A stretch of 29,329 nt of DNA from Isotricha intestinalis (Eukaryota > Ciliophora > Litostomatea > Vestibuliferida > Isotrichidae), in assembly GCA_023807065.1 (NCBI GenBank), contig JAJJLU010000039.1, forward strand, positions 1 through 29,329, given 5' to 3'. The translations under genes and the position numbers were made by a program. Positions 20,801 through 28,266 of the stretch are shown here, one piece after another; within the stretch, counting starts at the first letter, position 1, and each line of letters begins with the position of its first letter. The notes beneath the pieces are model-generated. The model made no database searches. It was not told the origin of the DNA and saw nothing but the letters and a program-made list of their open reading frames with translations.

Positions 20801-23800
20801 TAATCTCTTTGTACCGAAAAGTTGAAGACCAAATATAACAACTTGACAAATGTATTTTTCAACAAAGGCTTTAAAAGCATCTCTATTATTTTCATCTAAA
20901 GGTTGATCATAGAAATTTTTAACATCATAATAAGCTAATTCAAATAAATCTCTAAGAGAATATTTCATACTTGCGACCAAATCACATAACCATTCTTCAA
21001 TTTTACCATCACATTTAACTGCATGAGCACTCATATCAACTTCTTGTTTATCTTGAGGAGCTTGTTCACTTTTAATTTGTCTAATTTTAACAATAGATTT
21101 CTTATCAGCATCAGCAAATTCAATATCATTAATAGCATCAAAAATAATATTAAGATTACTTTTAATATTAGAAGGATCACTTCTCTTTGATAAAATATCT
21201 AATAAGACACCATTTGAGACGAAATAGAAACGAGGGAATTGACCTCTTTTACCTTCTAAGTAAATATCTAATTTTTGTTGACATTCTTTTAAAGTTCTAT
21301 CAATATCAGTAAGATCAGGAGTTAATTCATTACTAGCACAAAGTGAAAATACATTTTTAGTTGGATATGCTTTATCCATCATAATTTTAACCCATAATTT
21401 ATGGCAATTTTCAAAGTTTTTAGTTGGACCTGGTAATTCTTTTCTAATATCACCACCAATGAAGAAAGATTGAAGTGAATTCCATAATTGTTGTACACCT
21501 AACCATAATTCTAAAGTATTGTTAATTGTTTGGAATGCTGTTTCTTTTTGTTTAATTCTTGCATTTAATTCTGGAGTTAAATTTCTACTTTGGGATTTAA
21601 ATCCAGAAATTTTACCTGAATGTTCTTCTACAGTTGCTTTAATTTCTAATGTTGTTACAGTATCTAAGAGTTGTAAATCTTTAATTGTTTTATGAGGTTC
21701 AAATTTAAATACTTTTGTTTTCCATTCTTCATCAATTTCTTTAAGTTGACCATCAATTTTTTTCTGTTGTTTTGCAATTGTGACTGTATCTTCTATATCT
21801 CCTTTGAAATCATCAATGTTATTATCGAACAAGATTTTTAATGGGAATGGACCTCCATCTTGTTTAATTGTTGCTAATTCTTTAATTGATGTTTTTTCTG
21901 ATAAATCTCTCCAATGATGATCTTCGAAATCAAATGTAAGTAAATCAAATGTTTCTACAATACTTTGTAATTTAGTAATTTCATTCTTTAATTTTTCATA
22001 TTCTGGAGTTGAGGTTAAAGCTTTATTTACTTTAAATTGTTTTGAAGTAAATTCTTGACATTTATTTTCCATTTCTTCTTTTTTAGCATTTAATTCAGAA
22101 AATTTCATTTCTTTCCATTCATCTTTTTGATTCAAAACATTCATGAATAAATCATATAAAGTACCTAATTTTTTTAATTCATCTTCCATATTTTTTAATT
22201 CTGGATAATTATTTTGACTGACATGGAAAATTCTTTCAGCATTTTCGATATTTACCCATTGTTTATTTAATTGAACAACTTTTCTTCTATAATAATCTAA
22301 TTTATCATAAGCTTTTGGAATTTCACTTTCTTTAGTTGGTCCTTTATCATCATATTCTTGTTTTAATTGAGTAACATCTTCTCTTAATTTAGAAGCATCT
22401 TCATATAATTTCTTCTTATATTTTAATTGTTCTTTTTGAAGTTCATCTCTAATTTCTCCAGATTTTTGTAATATATTTTTCCATTTTGCTTCGAAATCTT
22501 CTTTTGTTGGGAAATTATATCTTTCAAAATCAGATTCTTTCAAATGTTGTTTTACTAAAGTATAAAGGTGAACAAAAGGTTTAATTTCATTTTCAATTGT
22601 TCCTTCACTTTCTCTAATTTCTTCAATAGCATCTACAACTTGTTTTAAATCTTCTAAATTTTCTACTTTAATACTTAACTTTTCTTCAAAGTTTGATATT
22701 TTTTGATTTAATTCTTTTGATTTTCCTTTTGTTGTTAAAAGTAATTGTCTCATATATGCAAAAATCCAATCACCGCAATATTTAAGTAAAGTTTGTTTAA
22801 TTGGGACTAAATTAATTGAAACTGCACCAATGTGTTGTTCATCTGGGATGGAATTAATTTTATCTTCAATTCCAAGATATTCATTTAATTTTTCTTCATA
22901 ATCTACATAAGTTTTATTTTGTTTTTGGTTAAATTCTTTTATTCTTTTATCAATAGAATCAATCCAAATTGGTTTAAATGGATTAAATGTTTCTTTTAAA
23001 TATTTATCAATTTCAACATTATTTGATTGATAACTTCCAGTTAAAACAAGAATCATTTTTACAATTTCATTATCTTTTCCAACTCTTTCATGGAAAGATG
23101 AAACTTTATCTTTTTCAGATTTTTTCCAGCTGAAAATATCTTTCATTGCATATAAAATACTTTTAGCAATTTTATTAATTGCTTCTTGAATTCTTTGAAT
23201 TTTTGGTCTAATTTCAATTGTGTTATTTGTTAAAATTACATCAACACTGAAAATTGGTTCAGAATGTTCTCCAGAAATTCTTTCCTTTAGTTTACTTAAA
23301 GAATTTTTTGTAGTAGCTATTAAAAATTCATAAAATTTATCTTCATAATCACTTAATAATTTATCTAAAGTATTAGAATCAACTTTTGAAATTTTAGGAT
23401 CAACTTCATAAGATTTAATAGATTCAATCATATCTCTAATTGCGTTTTCAATTTCTATATTTTTATTTTTTAAGAATTCATTTTGTTTTTTAACATGATC
23501 TTCTTGAGCTACAATAATTTCTTGAATTTCTAATTTGGTTGGTTCGTCTGGAATTGATAATAAATCTAATTTTTTAATAACAAGCATATTTCTATGAACT
23601 CTATTTTCTAAAATTTCCATAAATGAATCAATAGAATATTCAAATCTTTTTAAACAATCAAAAACAACTTGAAGAGAACTATCAATATTCATTGATGACC
23701 AATTAATTGTTGTTTTCAAAGGAGTTAATTTTAAATTTAAATCTTTAATATGTCCCTTGAAATAATATTCAGCTTCTGATTTATTTATTCTTGATAAAAT

Positions 23801-26002
23801 TCTATTATATTCTTTTACCATGTAAGTTAATTCATTATAGTATTTTTTGAATTTTTCTTCTTGTAATAAAATAATTTTTGCTGCTTCTGGAATTTGACAA
23901 TTCATTCTCATCATACATTTTGCTTCTCTGATTAATTGAAGAACATATAAATCTAAATTAACTTTAGGTGAAGAATTTTCATTAATAACTAATAAAGGAA
24001 GAGTTAATTTTGTTTTGGCACTTTCAACAAATTGACCAAAGAATTTTTCATTTAAAATAATGTATGAATATAATAAAGTATTTGTTGTCATATATGATAA
24101 TTCAGTTTCTTTTCTGTCTTTAGCAGCAATGTCTTTAAATGAATTTATGAAAGGGAAAATTCTATTGAATAAATGTTTTGCCCATTTTATTCTACCTGAA
24201 ATTTTTGGCATATTTCTTTGTAATTGAGGATTTGTTCTATTTGAATCAAATGTAGCTTGAATTAAATCAATTTCTCTTTTATAATTTGAGAAAATTTCTA
24301 ATTTTTCTGTTCTAAGATTTGCTTGTAAATTTGGTTTTGTTAAAATTTTTTCATATTTAGCTAATAATTTTAATTTCTTTTCAATCCAACTTAATTTCTT
24401 AAATTCTTCATTGATAATTTTATGTAATTCATTTTCAATATCATTTATTTGTAAATTGAAAGCTACATAATCTTTATCAAATTTAGTTTCATTATATTTT
24501 AATAAATGACCAGTTTTGTGTTTAAAAGTATCAAGTTCAGCATCATATCTTTCTTGAATAGAATCCATAGAATCTAATTTATGTGCTCTAATATCTTCAA
24601 ATTGTTGAATTGTTGTAAATAATTCAATTAATTTTGTTAATCTTTTACAAAATTGTTCGAATTTTCCAAAAAGTTGATTTTCACCAAATTCAAAATTGTT
24701 TTCTTTATTTGAACTGGTAGTATTTGTTTTTGCTTGTTTATATTTTTCTTTGTAACTTTTATATAATTCAATACATTTTTGGAATTTTTGAATTAAATCT
24801 TGTGGTTTTTGATCCCAAAGATATGTTGGATCTTTTTTTTCTCTATTATCTTTGGCTTCTTTGCTTTCTCTATTAACCATATTATCTAAAATATAATCAA
24901 TACAATTTGTAATCATTTGAGAAGTGATTTTACTGAATAAATTAGTCATTTTAGTATTATCATAATATCTTGCAGTGAATGAAATAAGTTTAAGTGAATT
25001 CATTAAACTTTGAAGTGAATCAATAATAGTGTCTGGAGTTCCATTATATAAAGGATCAAAATAAATTTCCAAAGTACTCAAATATTTAACATTATCTCTT
25101 GCTTCTGAGTGTGCAGTATGAGCATCAATTTTCTTTTGTTTCATTTCATTGTTTAATGTTTGAACTTTAGTGGATAATTTATTTTTTTGTTCAATGAAGT
25201 ATTTAGAAACCAATCTATAATCACTTGATTTAAAGAAATCATTAACTTTAGTCAATCTTTGCATTCTATATTTCCATCTTTCAAGTTCACTTTTAGGTCC
25301 ACTATCACTAAAAGCAGGATTTTCTTTATCCATATCTTCAATTTCTTTGGTAAGAACATCAATCCAATTTTGATAAATTTCTTCAATTTTTCCAGTAAGA
25401 ACTTGTCTTTCTTCTTCAGTAGTGAAATCTTTTTTATCCTTTTGAATAAATTCTCTAACATTATCAGGTAATTCTTGGAATTTAACACCTGAGACTAAGC
25501 TATCAACGGTATCATTAATGTCTTTGGCAAAAGATCCCATAACTTTCTTAAATTCTTTCTTTTGATCTTCATTGATATTATTTCCCCAATCAACAGTTTC
25601 TAAAGCAGGAGATAGATAATTGTAAATAACTTTATTCATTCCTACAATTGAGTCAGGGGAAATTTCACCAAACATAACAGTATCATCAGATTGAGTTTGT
25701 AAGTTGACTTCTTTACCATCTGCTAAAGATCTAACAAAGAAACAAGCTCTGTTTTGTAATTGGACATTTTTAGTTTCTTCATTTATGAGAAATTGAGGAG
25801 TTTCTGAATCAGAATTTTTTTCACCAGGTTTTGTAGGTTTTTGATAATAGATTATTAAAGTTTTTCCCATTTTACCACTCAAATAATCAATGAATTTTTG
25901 AGTCATTTCTTTATCTATAAGGTGAGGACCACTGTCATCACTTTTGTTGTTAAAGCAATCGGATACCATTTGTTGCATCCATTGCACTCTTGGAGTTTGC
26001 AT
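11861..26002 (-). CDS. DNAH5: Axonemal outer-arm dynein heavy chain, gamma type (DNAH5/DNAH8-like)
   Basis: A single uninterrupted frame of 4713 codons. Dynein heavy chains are ATP-driven minus-end motors; this class powers ciliary beating from the outer arm. After a tail of about 1850 residues (DHC_N1 and linker regions) come the AAA modules with intact P-loops: AAA1 GPAGTGKT 1894-1901 with Walker B WGCFDE (Asp1946, Glu1947), AAA2 GNTGTGKT 2183-2190, AAA3 GDSGTAKT 2526-2533, AAA4 GVGGSGKQ 2897-2904. The stalk follows: coiled coil about 3145-3265, microtubule-binding head about 3265-3395, return coil to about 3490. AAA5, AAA6 and the C-terminal domain end in RGVALLCNKE. Gamma-type assignment rests on the AAA1 region, where IIRVKLCSYGF and KQQHYDFGLRNILSVLR match DNAH5/8. 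Upstream of the start Met the frame is open for 16 codons without another ATG. Complete and apparently functional. Lies 3' to centrin on the same strand. Confidence 0.96.
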   Translation of the reverse strand: MQTPRVQWMQQMVSDCFNNKSDDSGPHLIDKEMTQKFIDYLSGKMGKTLIIYYQKPTKPGEKNSDSETPQFLINEETKNVQLQNRACFFVRSLADGKEVNLQTQSDDTVMFGEISPDSIVGMNKVIYNYLSPALETVDWGNNINEDQKKEFKKVMGSFAKDINDTVDSLVSGVKFQELPDNVREFIQKDKKDFTTEEERQVLTGKIEEIYQNWIDVLTKEIEDMDKENPAFSDSGPKSELERWKYRMQRLTKVNDFFKSSDYRLVSKYFIEQKNKLSTKVQTLNNEMKQKKIDAHTAHSEARDNVKYLSTLEIYFDPLYNGTPDTIIDSLQSLMNSLKLISFTARYYDNTKMTNLFSKITSQMITNCIDYILDNMVNRESKEAKDNREKKDPTYLWDQKPQDLIQKFQKCIELYKSYKEKYKQAKTNTTSSNKENNFEFGENQLFGKFEQFCKRLTKLIELFTTIQQFEDIRAHKLDSMDSIQERYDAELDTFKHKTGHLLKYNETKFDKDYVAFNLQINDIENELHKIINEEFKKLSWIEKKLKLLAKYEKILTKPNLQANLRTEKLEIFSNYKREIDLIQATFDSNRTNPQLQRNMPKISGRIKWAKHLFNRIFPFINSFKDIAAKDRKETELSYMTTNTLLYSYIILNEKFFGQFVESAKTKLTLPLLVINENSSPKVNLDLYVLQLIREAKCMMRMNCQIPEAAKIILLQEEKFKKYYNELTYMVKEYNRILSRINKSEAEYYFKGHIKDLNLKLTPLKTTINWSSMNIDSSLQVVFDCLKRFEYSIDSFMEILENRVHRNMLVIKKLDLLSIPDEPTKLEIQEIIVAQEDHVKKQNEFLKNKNIEIENAIRDMIESIKSYEVDPKISKVDSNTLDKLLSDYEDKFYEFLIATTKNSLSKLKERISGEHSEPIFSVDVILTNNTIEIRPKIQRIQEAINKIAKSILYAMKDIFSWKKSEKDKVSSFHERVGKDNEIVKMILVLTGSYQSNNVEIDKYLKETFNPFKPIWIDSIDKRIKEFNQKQNKTYVDYEEKLNEYLGIEDKINSIPDEQHIGAVSINLVPIKQTLLKYCGDWIFAYMRQLLLTTKGKSKELNQKISNFEEKLSIKVENLEDLKQVVDAIEEIRESEGTIENEIKPFVHLYTLVKQHLKESDFERYNFPTKEDFEAKWKNILQKSGEIRDELQKEQLKYKKKLYEDASKLREDVTQLKQEYDDKGPTKESEIPKAYDKLDYYRRKVVQLNKQWVNIENAERIFHVSQNNYPELKNMEDELKKLGTLYDLFMNVLNQKDEWKEMKFSELNAKKEEMENKCQEFTSKQFKVNKALTSTPEYEKLKNEITKLQSIVETFDLLTFDFEDHHWRDLSEKTSIKELATIKQDGGPFPLKILFDNNIDDFKGDIEDTVTIAKQQKKIDGQLKEIDEEWKTKVFKFEPHKTIKDLQLLDTVTTLEIKATVEEHSGKISGFKSQSRNLTPELNARIKQKETAFQTINNTLELWLGVQQLWNSLQSFFIGGDIRKELPGPTKNFENCHKLWVKIMMDKAYPTKNVFSLCASNELTPDLTDIDRTLKECQQKLDIYLEGKRGQFPRFYFVSNGVLLDILSKRSDPSNIKSNLNIIFDAINDIEFADADKKSIVKIRQIKSEQAPQDKQEVDMSAHAVKCDGKIEEWLCDLVASMKYSLRDLFELAYYDVKNFYDQPLDENNRDAFKAFVEKYICQVVIFGLQLFGTKRLEEFIVRTSFEKGDSYKKKLVAGEIDPSMRDFQTILSVLTEMCRADNKNKLDVVKLEALIIIHVHNLDIYKYFISDKEMVRQIVTVNDYDWLKQTRVYWYQHKTSSKDIRTCLINITDVAFEYGYEFLGAKERMCITPLTDKCYITLAQAMGMQYGGAPAGPAGTGKTETVKDMGRTMGVFVLVTNCAPEHRYKNMAEIFKGLCRSGAWGCFDEFNRIQLEVLSVLATIIQAIQECRKKNQERFKFPEGANVYTDIELIPTMGYFITMNPGYSGRQELPENLKILFRGVTMMAPNRESIIRVKLCSYGFENHDDIAKKFRKLYELCEAQLSKQQHYDFGLRNILSVLRHGGNEKKKYKEEPEKEEELIYQALRGMNLSKLVPDDKPLFLNLINDVFPLQKNAKQQTYPELMKHINNVLDRKKLDNLDIWVEKIIQTYETYHVRHGFMIVGNTGTGKTTIMEVLTEAMSEIDPNNKDAKWKIHRLNPKAVENEYLFIQKIEDTYILGVFTMIWKKCNEASSSYSKQNNWIVCDGPIDSIWIENLNTVLDDNKILTLSNNERISMIDSCRLVMECENVKNASLATVSRCGMIYITERDITYKPYIKSWFVRNKDLLKEIKTKFKISEDDIKKQIDKLINENVENELIKNFNPCMSVSWLIKVKNFLLLLESLLSDKNKTFDSNYVNKCIAFSFAWSIGSLYDNKEREKFHKYLSNKGFKLPEIQQNNTIFECSLEGDWEPWATEDVTIDKRELENFSSLLIPTMDSTRALFLVDKISSCRLDAVSDRCPPCLLLGDSGTAKTSTVLIYQKRFASDPKKALKRVNFSSATSPTNFQETVDDELEKSGNEYIPILDKSMIIFVDDLSMPYVNKWGDQVTLELVRQLLEFGGYYLIKIDENRGVMKKISKLSFVAAMNHPKGGKNDIPNRLKRHFFIFNMVLPNEQSVNDIYGKISQSYFTKKAFNETIANQAQKLPKLTSDLLKKMENKFQPTPVKFHYTYNMRELSRTFQGIFIADRQSIVDSEKKYGIKCDVFLLCLWKHEVTRVFCDKLREVEDKKEFENIVESVLGENFDKDVTDQLKTDIFFADYLRPIVTNEEIGCLEYPKHYENIVTLDNARKVTTDFMGELNEKKDRKHVEIVLFDDCLKNLMRITRIIQQDQGSVMVVGVGGSGKQSLTRLAAFCEQNLLVQPTYGSPPRPDDLRLVFRTIFSRVIEEYNPQKGKYFIPHTLLMTDAEFKIDYYLEVVSSFLATGEIANLFGQKNDKNAIIATCRTTLSKIPKYATMEFDESAVWNKLIEFARKYCHLSLCFSPSSDKFREKFIKFPVLFNNCTITWLLPWPEEALISVVKGAVEGNEKLKLVGKPDQITQLYNHIAGVHTKISEVICKDYYDKFRRYVYVTPKSYLSFIQEYMKVYIAKKEEISKKETTINNGLAKLAEAEVDIAKKSKEMEVQVAEVEKVKKEVDIKEAELSVKNAATAQLEKEVSAEEEKCNKNAEEIRKESEIVNKELAIAKPKLDKAQKKIQDLDQKVLQPLGKTNVPTSIKFYFECCGVIMSKRLAIPDNFGEMDVNKDTKARYYSPMGWTTMISYIASTGYGSFFDTIAEWQHKLEGNKLNINDETLELVRPFLDAKTVDPKTQQEIPLFSEEAANKIGGDACKRLAAFCASISDFVIAVRDVIPKQQKVELMSKKYEEAMKILGVQQEKKREVLEEKRKLEESLAEVRAKKDAQQEILNKMAKRVNSAKQLIESLKGEKVRWTEDSKQFDQEKKQLLGDAAICAAFIAYAGPFNYTFRTEVLISQAFRGDVEKRGIPFSDKLIVEDFLVDEPTKNDWFMSKLPSDTLSVQNAILVTTSSRYPLLIDPQDQAKNWLVNMYPSILAEKHVYQMATFCGKRFESYCNSLLGLDCQIMIEGIENDVDTTLDPILERQFVGKKNSTAKLKKIMIAGQQVDFDERFKMFLLCKLINPHFTPELAAKTTIIDFCVTAIGLEQQLQAIVISKEQKALEETLKTILSDITKNKNSLLQCQKEILDNLNKEGNLLENEEIVVVLNNSKTQAEDNTKKIKEAEEKKIDINQKREKYLPVATRGSVLYFSIVQMQEISKMYSTSLQQFLELFNYSIENSYPSNNTDQRVRNIVKKLTEHVYKYIVRGLFEKHKTAFILMVCFKILTEERIEGSYLLKPGDISFFIKCGGVINSINEPDCPYDFLGAKGEKKPKEYLNLLAISRHKFNDTHAYFQRLPDKLTAEPEKFKTFNDAQDSENYVPYDDLYNYNKKLVSFLKLIFVRAMREDRTIICATQHFIPTVLDDKDFLNPYPEEIKDIYNITTATTPILFLLSAGADPSTNIENLAKKKNKHIDSISMGEGVLEIAVSIVETCRQSGDWVYFQNCHLGLDFMSKLDIMLKNTELEWNPEMRIWLSCEPRDEFPIGLLHQSLKVTNEPPKGIKAGMLKTYSSVVSAEKLDIFEYKEWKNLVFALSFIHSLVIERRKYGALGFCVPYDFNNSDLEASILFVEKQFQRESDLPDKKPPSEMINFKTLTNVVSNILYGGRIFDLKDESLFKTIVSSYLEDPTFKQPNYSFYPTPKDKVDPKNRGAEYKIPDNLKEISDYIAWISKFPTVDPPQVFGLHGSADMTFRLKEFSELLATVTQALPKDGAGSGGVSKEEEVRPKVEAMLESFPPFFNEKEYRDTINKYSFCNIGTGLEVPLNNVLLQEIKDIQGILELVKKSLKDIKEAIAGTLLMTETITECIDALFLIKPPNIWMFDANGSEISWLSPNASSWFEGLKIRAERLREWLACPNDTRPPFFLPGLLKPQGFLAAFRQEFFKLKKKSPGGAKEFEKLALDQIDLSYSPDRLETDPTKLSRQAKAKDRMENILVYGLYIEGAIWGGGSKEGYLDDDPNPNSRNTIIKFPVITVKGTIINENKAANVLGPTNASYSCPLYKYPKRTDKYLITDIKLKISGGDRDDKFWQRRGVALLCNKE

Positions 26003-26596
26003 TTTTAAAGTATTTATTTTTTCGTTTTTGAATTTATAAGATTGCAGTTATGAATTAATTAATTAAATAATAATTTTATAATTTTAGGATTTTTTCTAGA
26101 AATTTCCATAGTTTTATATATTCCTTAATATATTCGAAATTTTTTTGTTTAGAGTGTTTTAAAGATTTTAATTTTTTATTTAGAAAATGTTAATTTAATT
26201 TTGTATCTTAACTAATTCAAAACAATTTTATGACATATATATAATTAAAATATAAAATGGATTTTTTTTACTATTTAAAATTATTAAATAAAAAAAATGT
26301 TTAAAACAAATTCTCCTATGAATTCATAAATCTTAATATATATTCTAAAAGATAATTAATAAATAATAAAATAAAAAAATTAAATTAATAGATTATGATA
26401 TTTAAATATTAAATAATAAAAATTCAGAAAAAAACCATAAAAGTTAAGGTAAACCAAAAACTTTATATCTTTATTTTTTTTTATAAGATTTTTTATATTA
26501 AATATCCTAAAATTAAATTTTATGACATTTAATAATTATTCAAAAAAAATAAAAATATTGAAAATTCTTTTAAAAAAAATTAAAAAATATTTTAAA
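26003..26596. other. Spacer between centrin and the dynein start
   Basis: 594 bp, nearly pure A/T, holding the 3' end of the centrin transcript and the promoter of the dynein gene, both read on the minus strand. I see no gene, repeat or distinct motif. Confidence 0.5.
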
Positions 26597-27103
26597 TTAA
26601 AACAAATTAGTTTTCTTCATAATTTTAAGAAAATCTTCTTCTCCAATTTCCCCATCACCATCTCTATCAGCTTCTTCAATCATTTCTTGTAATTCTTCAA
26701 CGGTCATATTTTCTCCTAATTCTTTGGCAACTTTTTGTAAACTTTTCAAAGTAATTTTATCTTGTCCTTCTTCGCAAATTAAATGAAAAGCTTTTTTCAT
26801 TTCTTCAACAGGGTCTCTTTCTAACATTTTTTGAGTCATTATATCAAGAAAATCTTCGTATTTAATATTTCCTTCTCCTTCTTTATCAATTTCACTTAAA
26901 ATTTTTCTTATTTCTTCTTTTTTTGGTTCAAATCCTAAAGCTCTCATTGCAACTTTTAATTCCTTAGCATCAATTACTCCTGTTGATTCTGAATCAAATA
27001 AATCAAATGCTTCTTTTATTTCTTGAGCTTGTTCTTCTGTTATTTCTGTTCTATATTTTTTATTTGGCATTGTTGATTTTGGAGTTCTTCCTCTTGTTGC
27101 CAT
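26597..27103 (-). CDS. CETN: Centrin (EF-hand calcium-binding protein of basal bodies)
   Basis: A 168-residue protein with four EF-hand units after a short basic, Thr/Pro-containing tail, the usual centrin layout and length. Loop 1 (37-48, [12 protein letters not shown]) is canonical. Loop 2 (73-84, [12 protein letters not shown]) has Asp instead of Glu at position 12. Loop 3 (110-121, starting CEEGQDKI) has Cys at position 1, Asp instead of Gly at position 6 and Ser at position 12, so it should not bind calcium. Loop 4 (146-157, [12 protein letters not shown]) is well formed. The linker between the lobes, [15 protein letters not shown], is centrin-like. Centrins act in basal-body duplication and contractile fibres. 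It ends KKTNLF, slightly different from the KKTSLY typical of centrin 2. The start sits 118 bp after the VPS26 stop codon. Calmodulin is excluded by the N-terminal tail and the linker. Confidence 0.92.
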   Translation of the reverse strand: MATRGRTPKSTMPNKKYRTEITEEQAQEIKEAFDLFDSESTGVIDAKELKVAMRALGFEPKKEEIRKILSEIDKEGEGNIKYEDFLDIMTQKMLERDPVEEMKKAFHLICEEGQDKITLKSLQKVAKELGENMTVEELQEMIEEADRDGDGEIGEEDFLKIMKKTNLF

Positions 27104-27221
27104 TTCCTTTAATGAAGATTATTTTTTTATATTGTTATATTTTATTTTTATATTTATTCTTTTTATATTACTAATTTTTTATTAATTAAATAATATATAT
27201 AATTTAAGTTTTGTTTAGAAT

Positions 27222-28184
27222 CTAAATCGAGGGATTTCTAATTTTTTTGTATAGAATAAAATCTTGTCTATTCATATTATTTAGTCTTACTAATTTAATT
27301 TCTACTTTTCTAAAAAAGGTTCTTTGTTCTATATCTTCAAATTCAATTGACAAAAAATATTGAACAGAGAATTTATCATCTATATTATCAAAACTAGGAG
27401 TTAAATTTCTAATTCCACTTAAATATAATCTTATAGGAATTTCAATTCCAACATCAGGACTTCCATCCAATAATTGAAAAGTAGACATTAAAGTTGTTTC
27501 GTTTGATAATGTATTTAAAAAATTTAAATTTTCTTTTCTGATAATTTGAAGAACCATATGTTTAATATTTAAATTACATTCTAAAACTTTAACTTTTCCA
27601 ACAACAACATCTCTTAAAAAATAATTTACTTGATTTACTTCAAAAATTACATGAATTAATTTTTCAACTCCAATTTCAATTTTTAAAGGGAAATTATCTT
27701 CTTTTAAAAATAATTCTCTGGATAATGGATTTAATATTGCTATCTCAATTTGATTACATAAATTTTTGGGTGATGATAAAATATTAACACAAATATAATA
27801 TCTAACTTTAACTGAAACTCCCAAATAAGTTTCATATGGTTTTTTTTTTGGAGGAAAATTAAAATCAAATTTTGTTATTTCATTATTTATTTTATCAGAT
27901 GAACAAATTGTTAAATATTCATCATAAAATTTAGTTGAATATGATGGATTTTTTATGTTTTCAATTATACCAATTAAATTTACTTTTATTCCTTGATGCT
28001 CTAAATATTTATTTTGATTTAATTCTATTATAAAATTTCCTTTGATGTTATCAGAAGGGTAAAAAGTTGGATATTCAATTATTTGTTTATTTTCATTTGG
28101 GTATTTAAAAGGTTTGTTTGAACTTGTTTGAATGTTTATTTTTAAAGATGGTGGCTTTTGATAAAAACTTTTAAAATATTCCAT
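27222..28184 (-). CDS. VPS26: Retromer subunit VPS26
   Basis: A 320-residue arrestin-fold protein, matching the family length of about 320-330. VPS26 joins VPS35 and VPS29 in the retromer, which recycles membrane proteins from endosomes. Conserved blocks: YLEHQGIKVNLIG at 60-72 (family LEHQGIKVEFIG), YETYLGVSVKVRYYICV at 117-133, LDGSPDVGIEIPIRLYLSG at 239-257 (family IDGAPVRGESIPIRLFL), then LTPSFDNIDDKFSVQYFLSI at 261-280 and a closing strand FFRKVEIKLVRL. The latter half, which contacts VPS35, is the best conserved. The N-terminal 40 residues are more divergent and Asn/Lys-rich. First Met chosen; the spacer upstream is AT-rich. VPS35 and VPS29 are not in the window. Confidence 0.93.
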   Translation of the reverse strand: MEYFKSFYQKPPSLKINIQTSSNKPFKYPNENKQIIEYPTFYPSDNIKGNFIIELNQNKYLEHQGIKVNLIGIIENIKNPSYSTKFYDEYLTICSSDKINNEITKFDFNFPPKKKPYETYLGVSVKVRYYICVNILSSPKNLCNQIEIAILNPLSRELFLKEDNFPLKIEIGVEKLIHVIFEVNQVNYFLRDVVVGKVKVLECNLNIKHMVLQIIRKENLNFLNTLSNETTLMSTFQLLDGSPDVGIEIPIRLYLSGIRNLTPSFDNIDDKFSVQYFLSIEFEDIEQRTFFRKVEIKLVRLNNMNRQDFILYKKIRNPSI

Positions 28185-28266
28185 TAAAATTTAAAAAAAT
28201 ATTTATTCAAAATATTTAATTTTTATATGAAAACATAATTAAACTGTATTAGTAATATTAAATATT

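Noticed and set aside
25252..25488. Minus-strand 78-codon ORF in another frame of dynein
   Set aside because: Lys/Leu/Ile-rich alternative frame of the conserved dynein tail; shadow.
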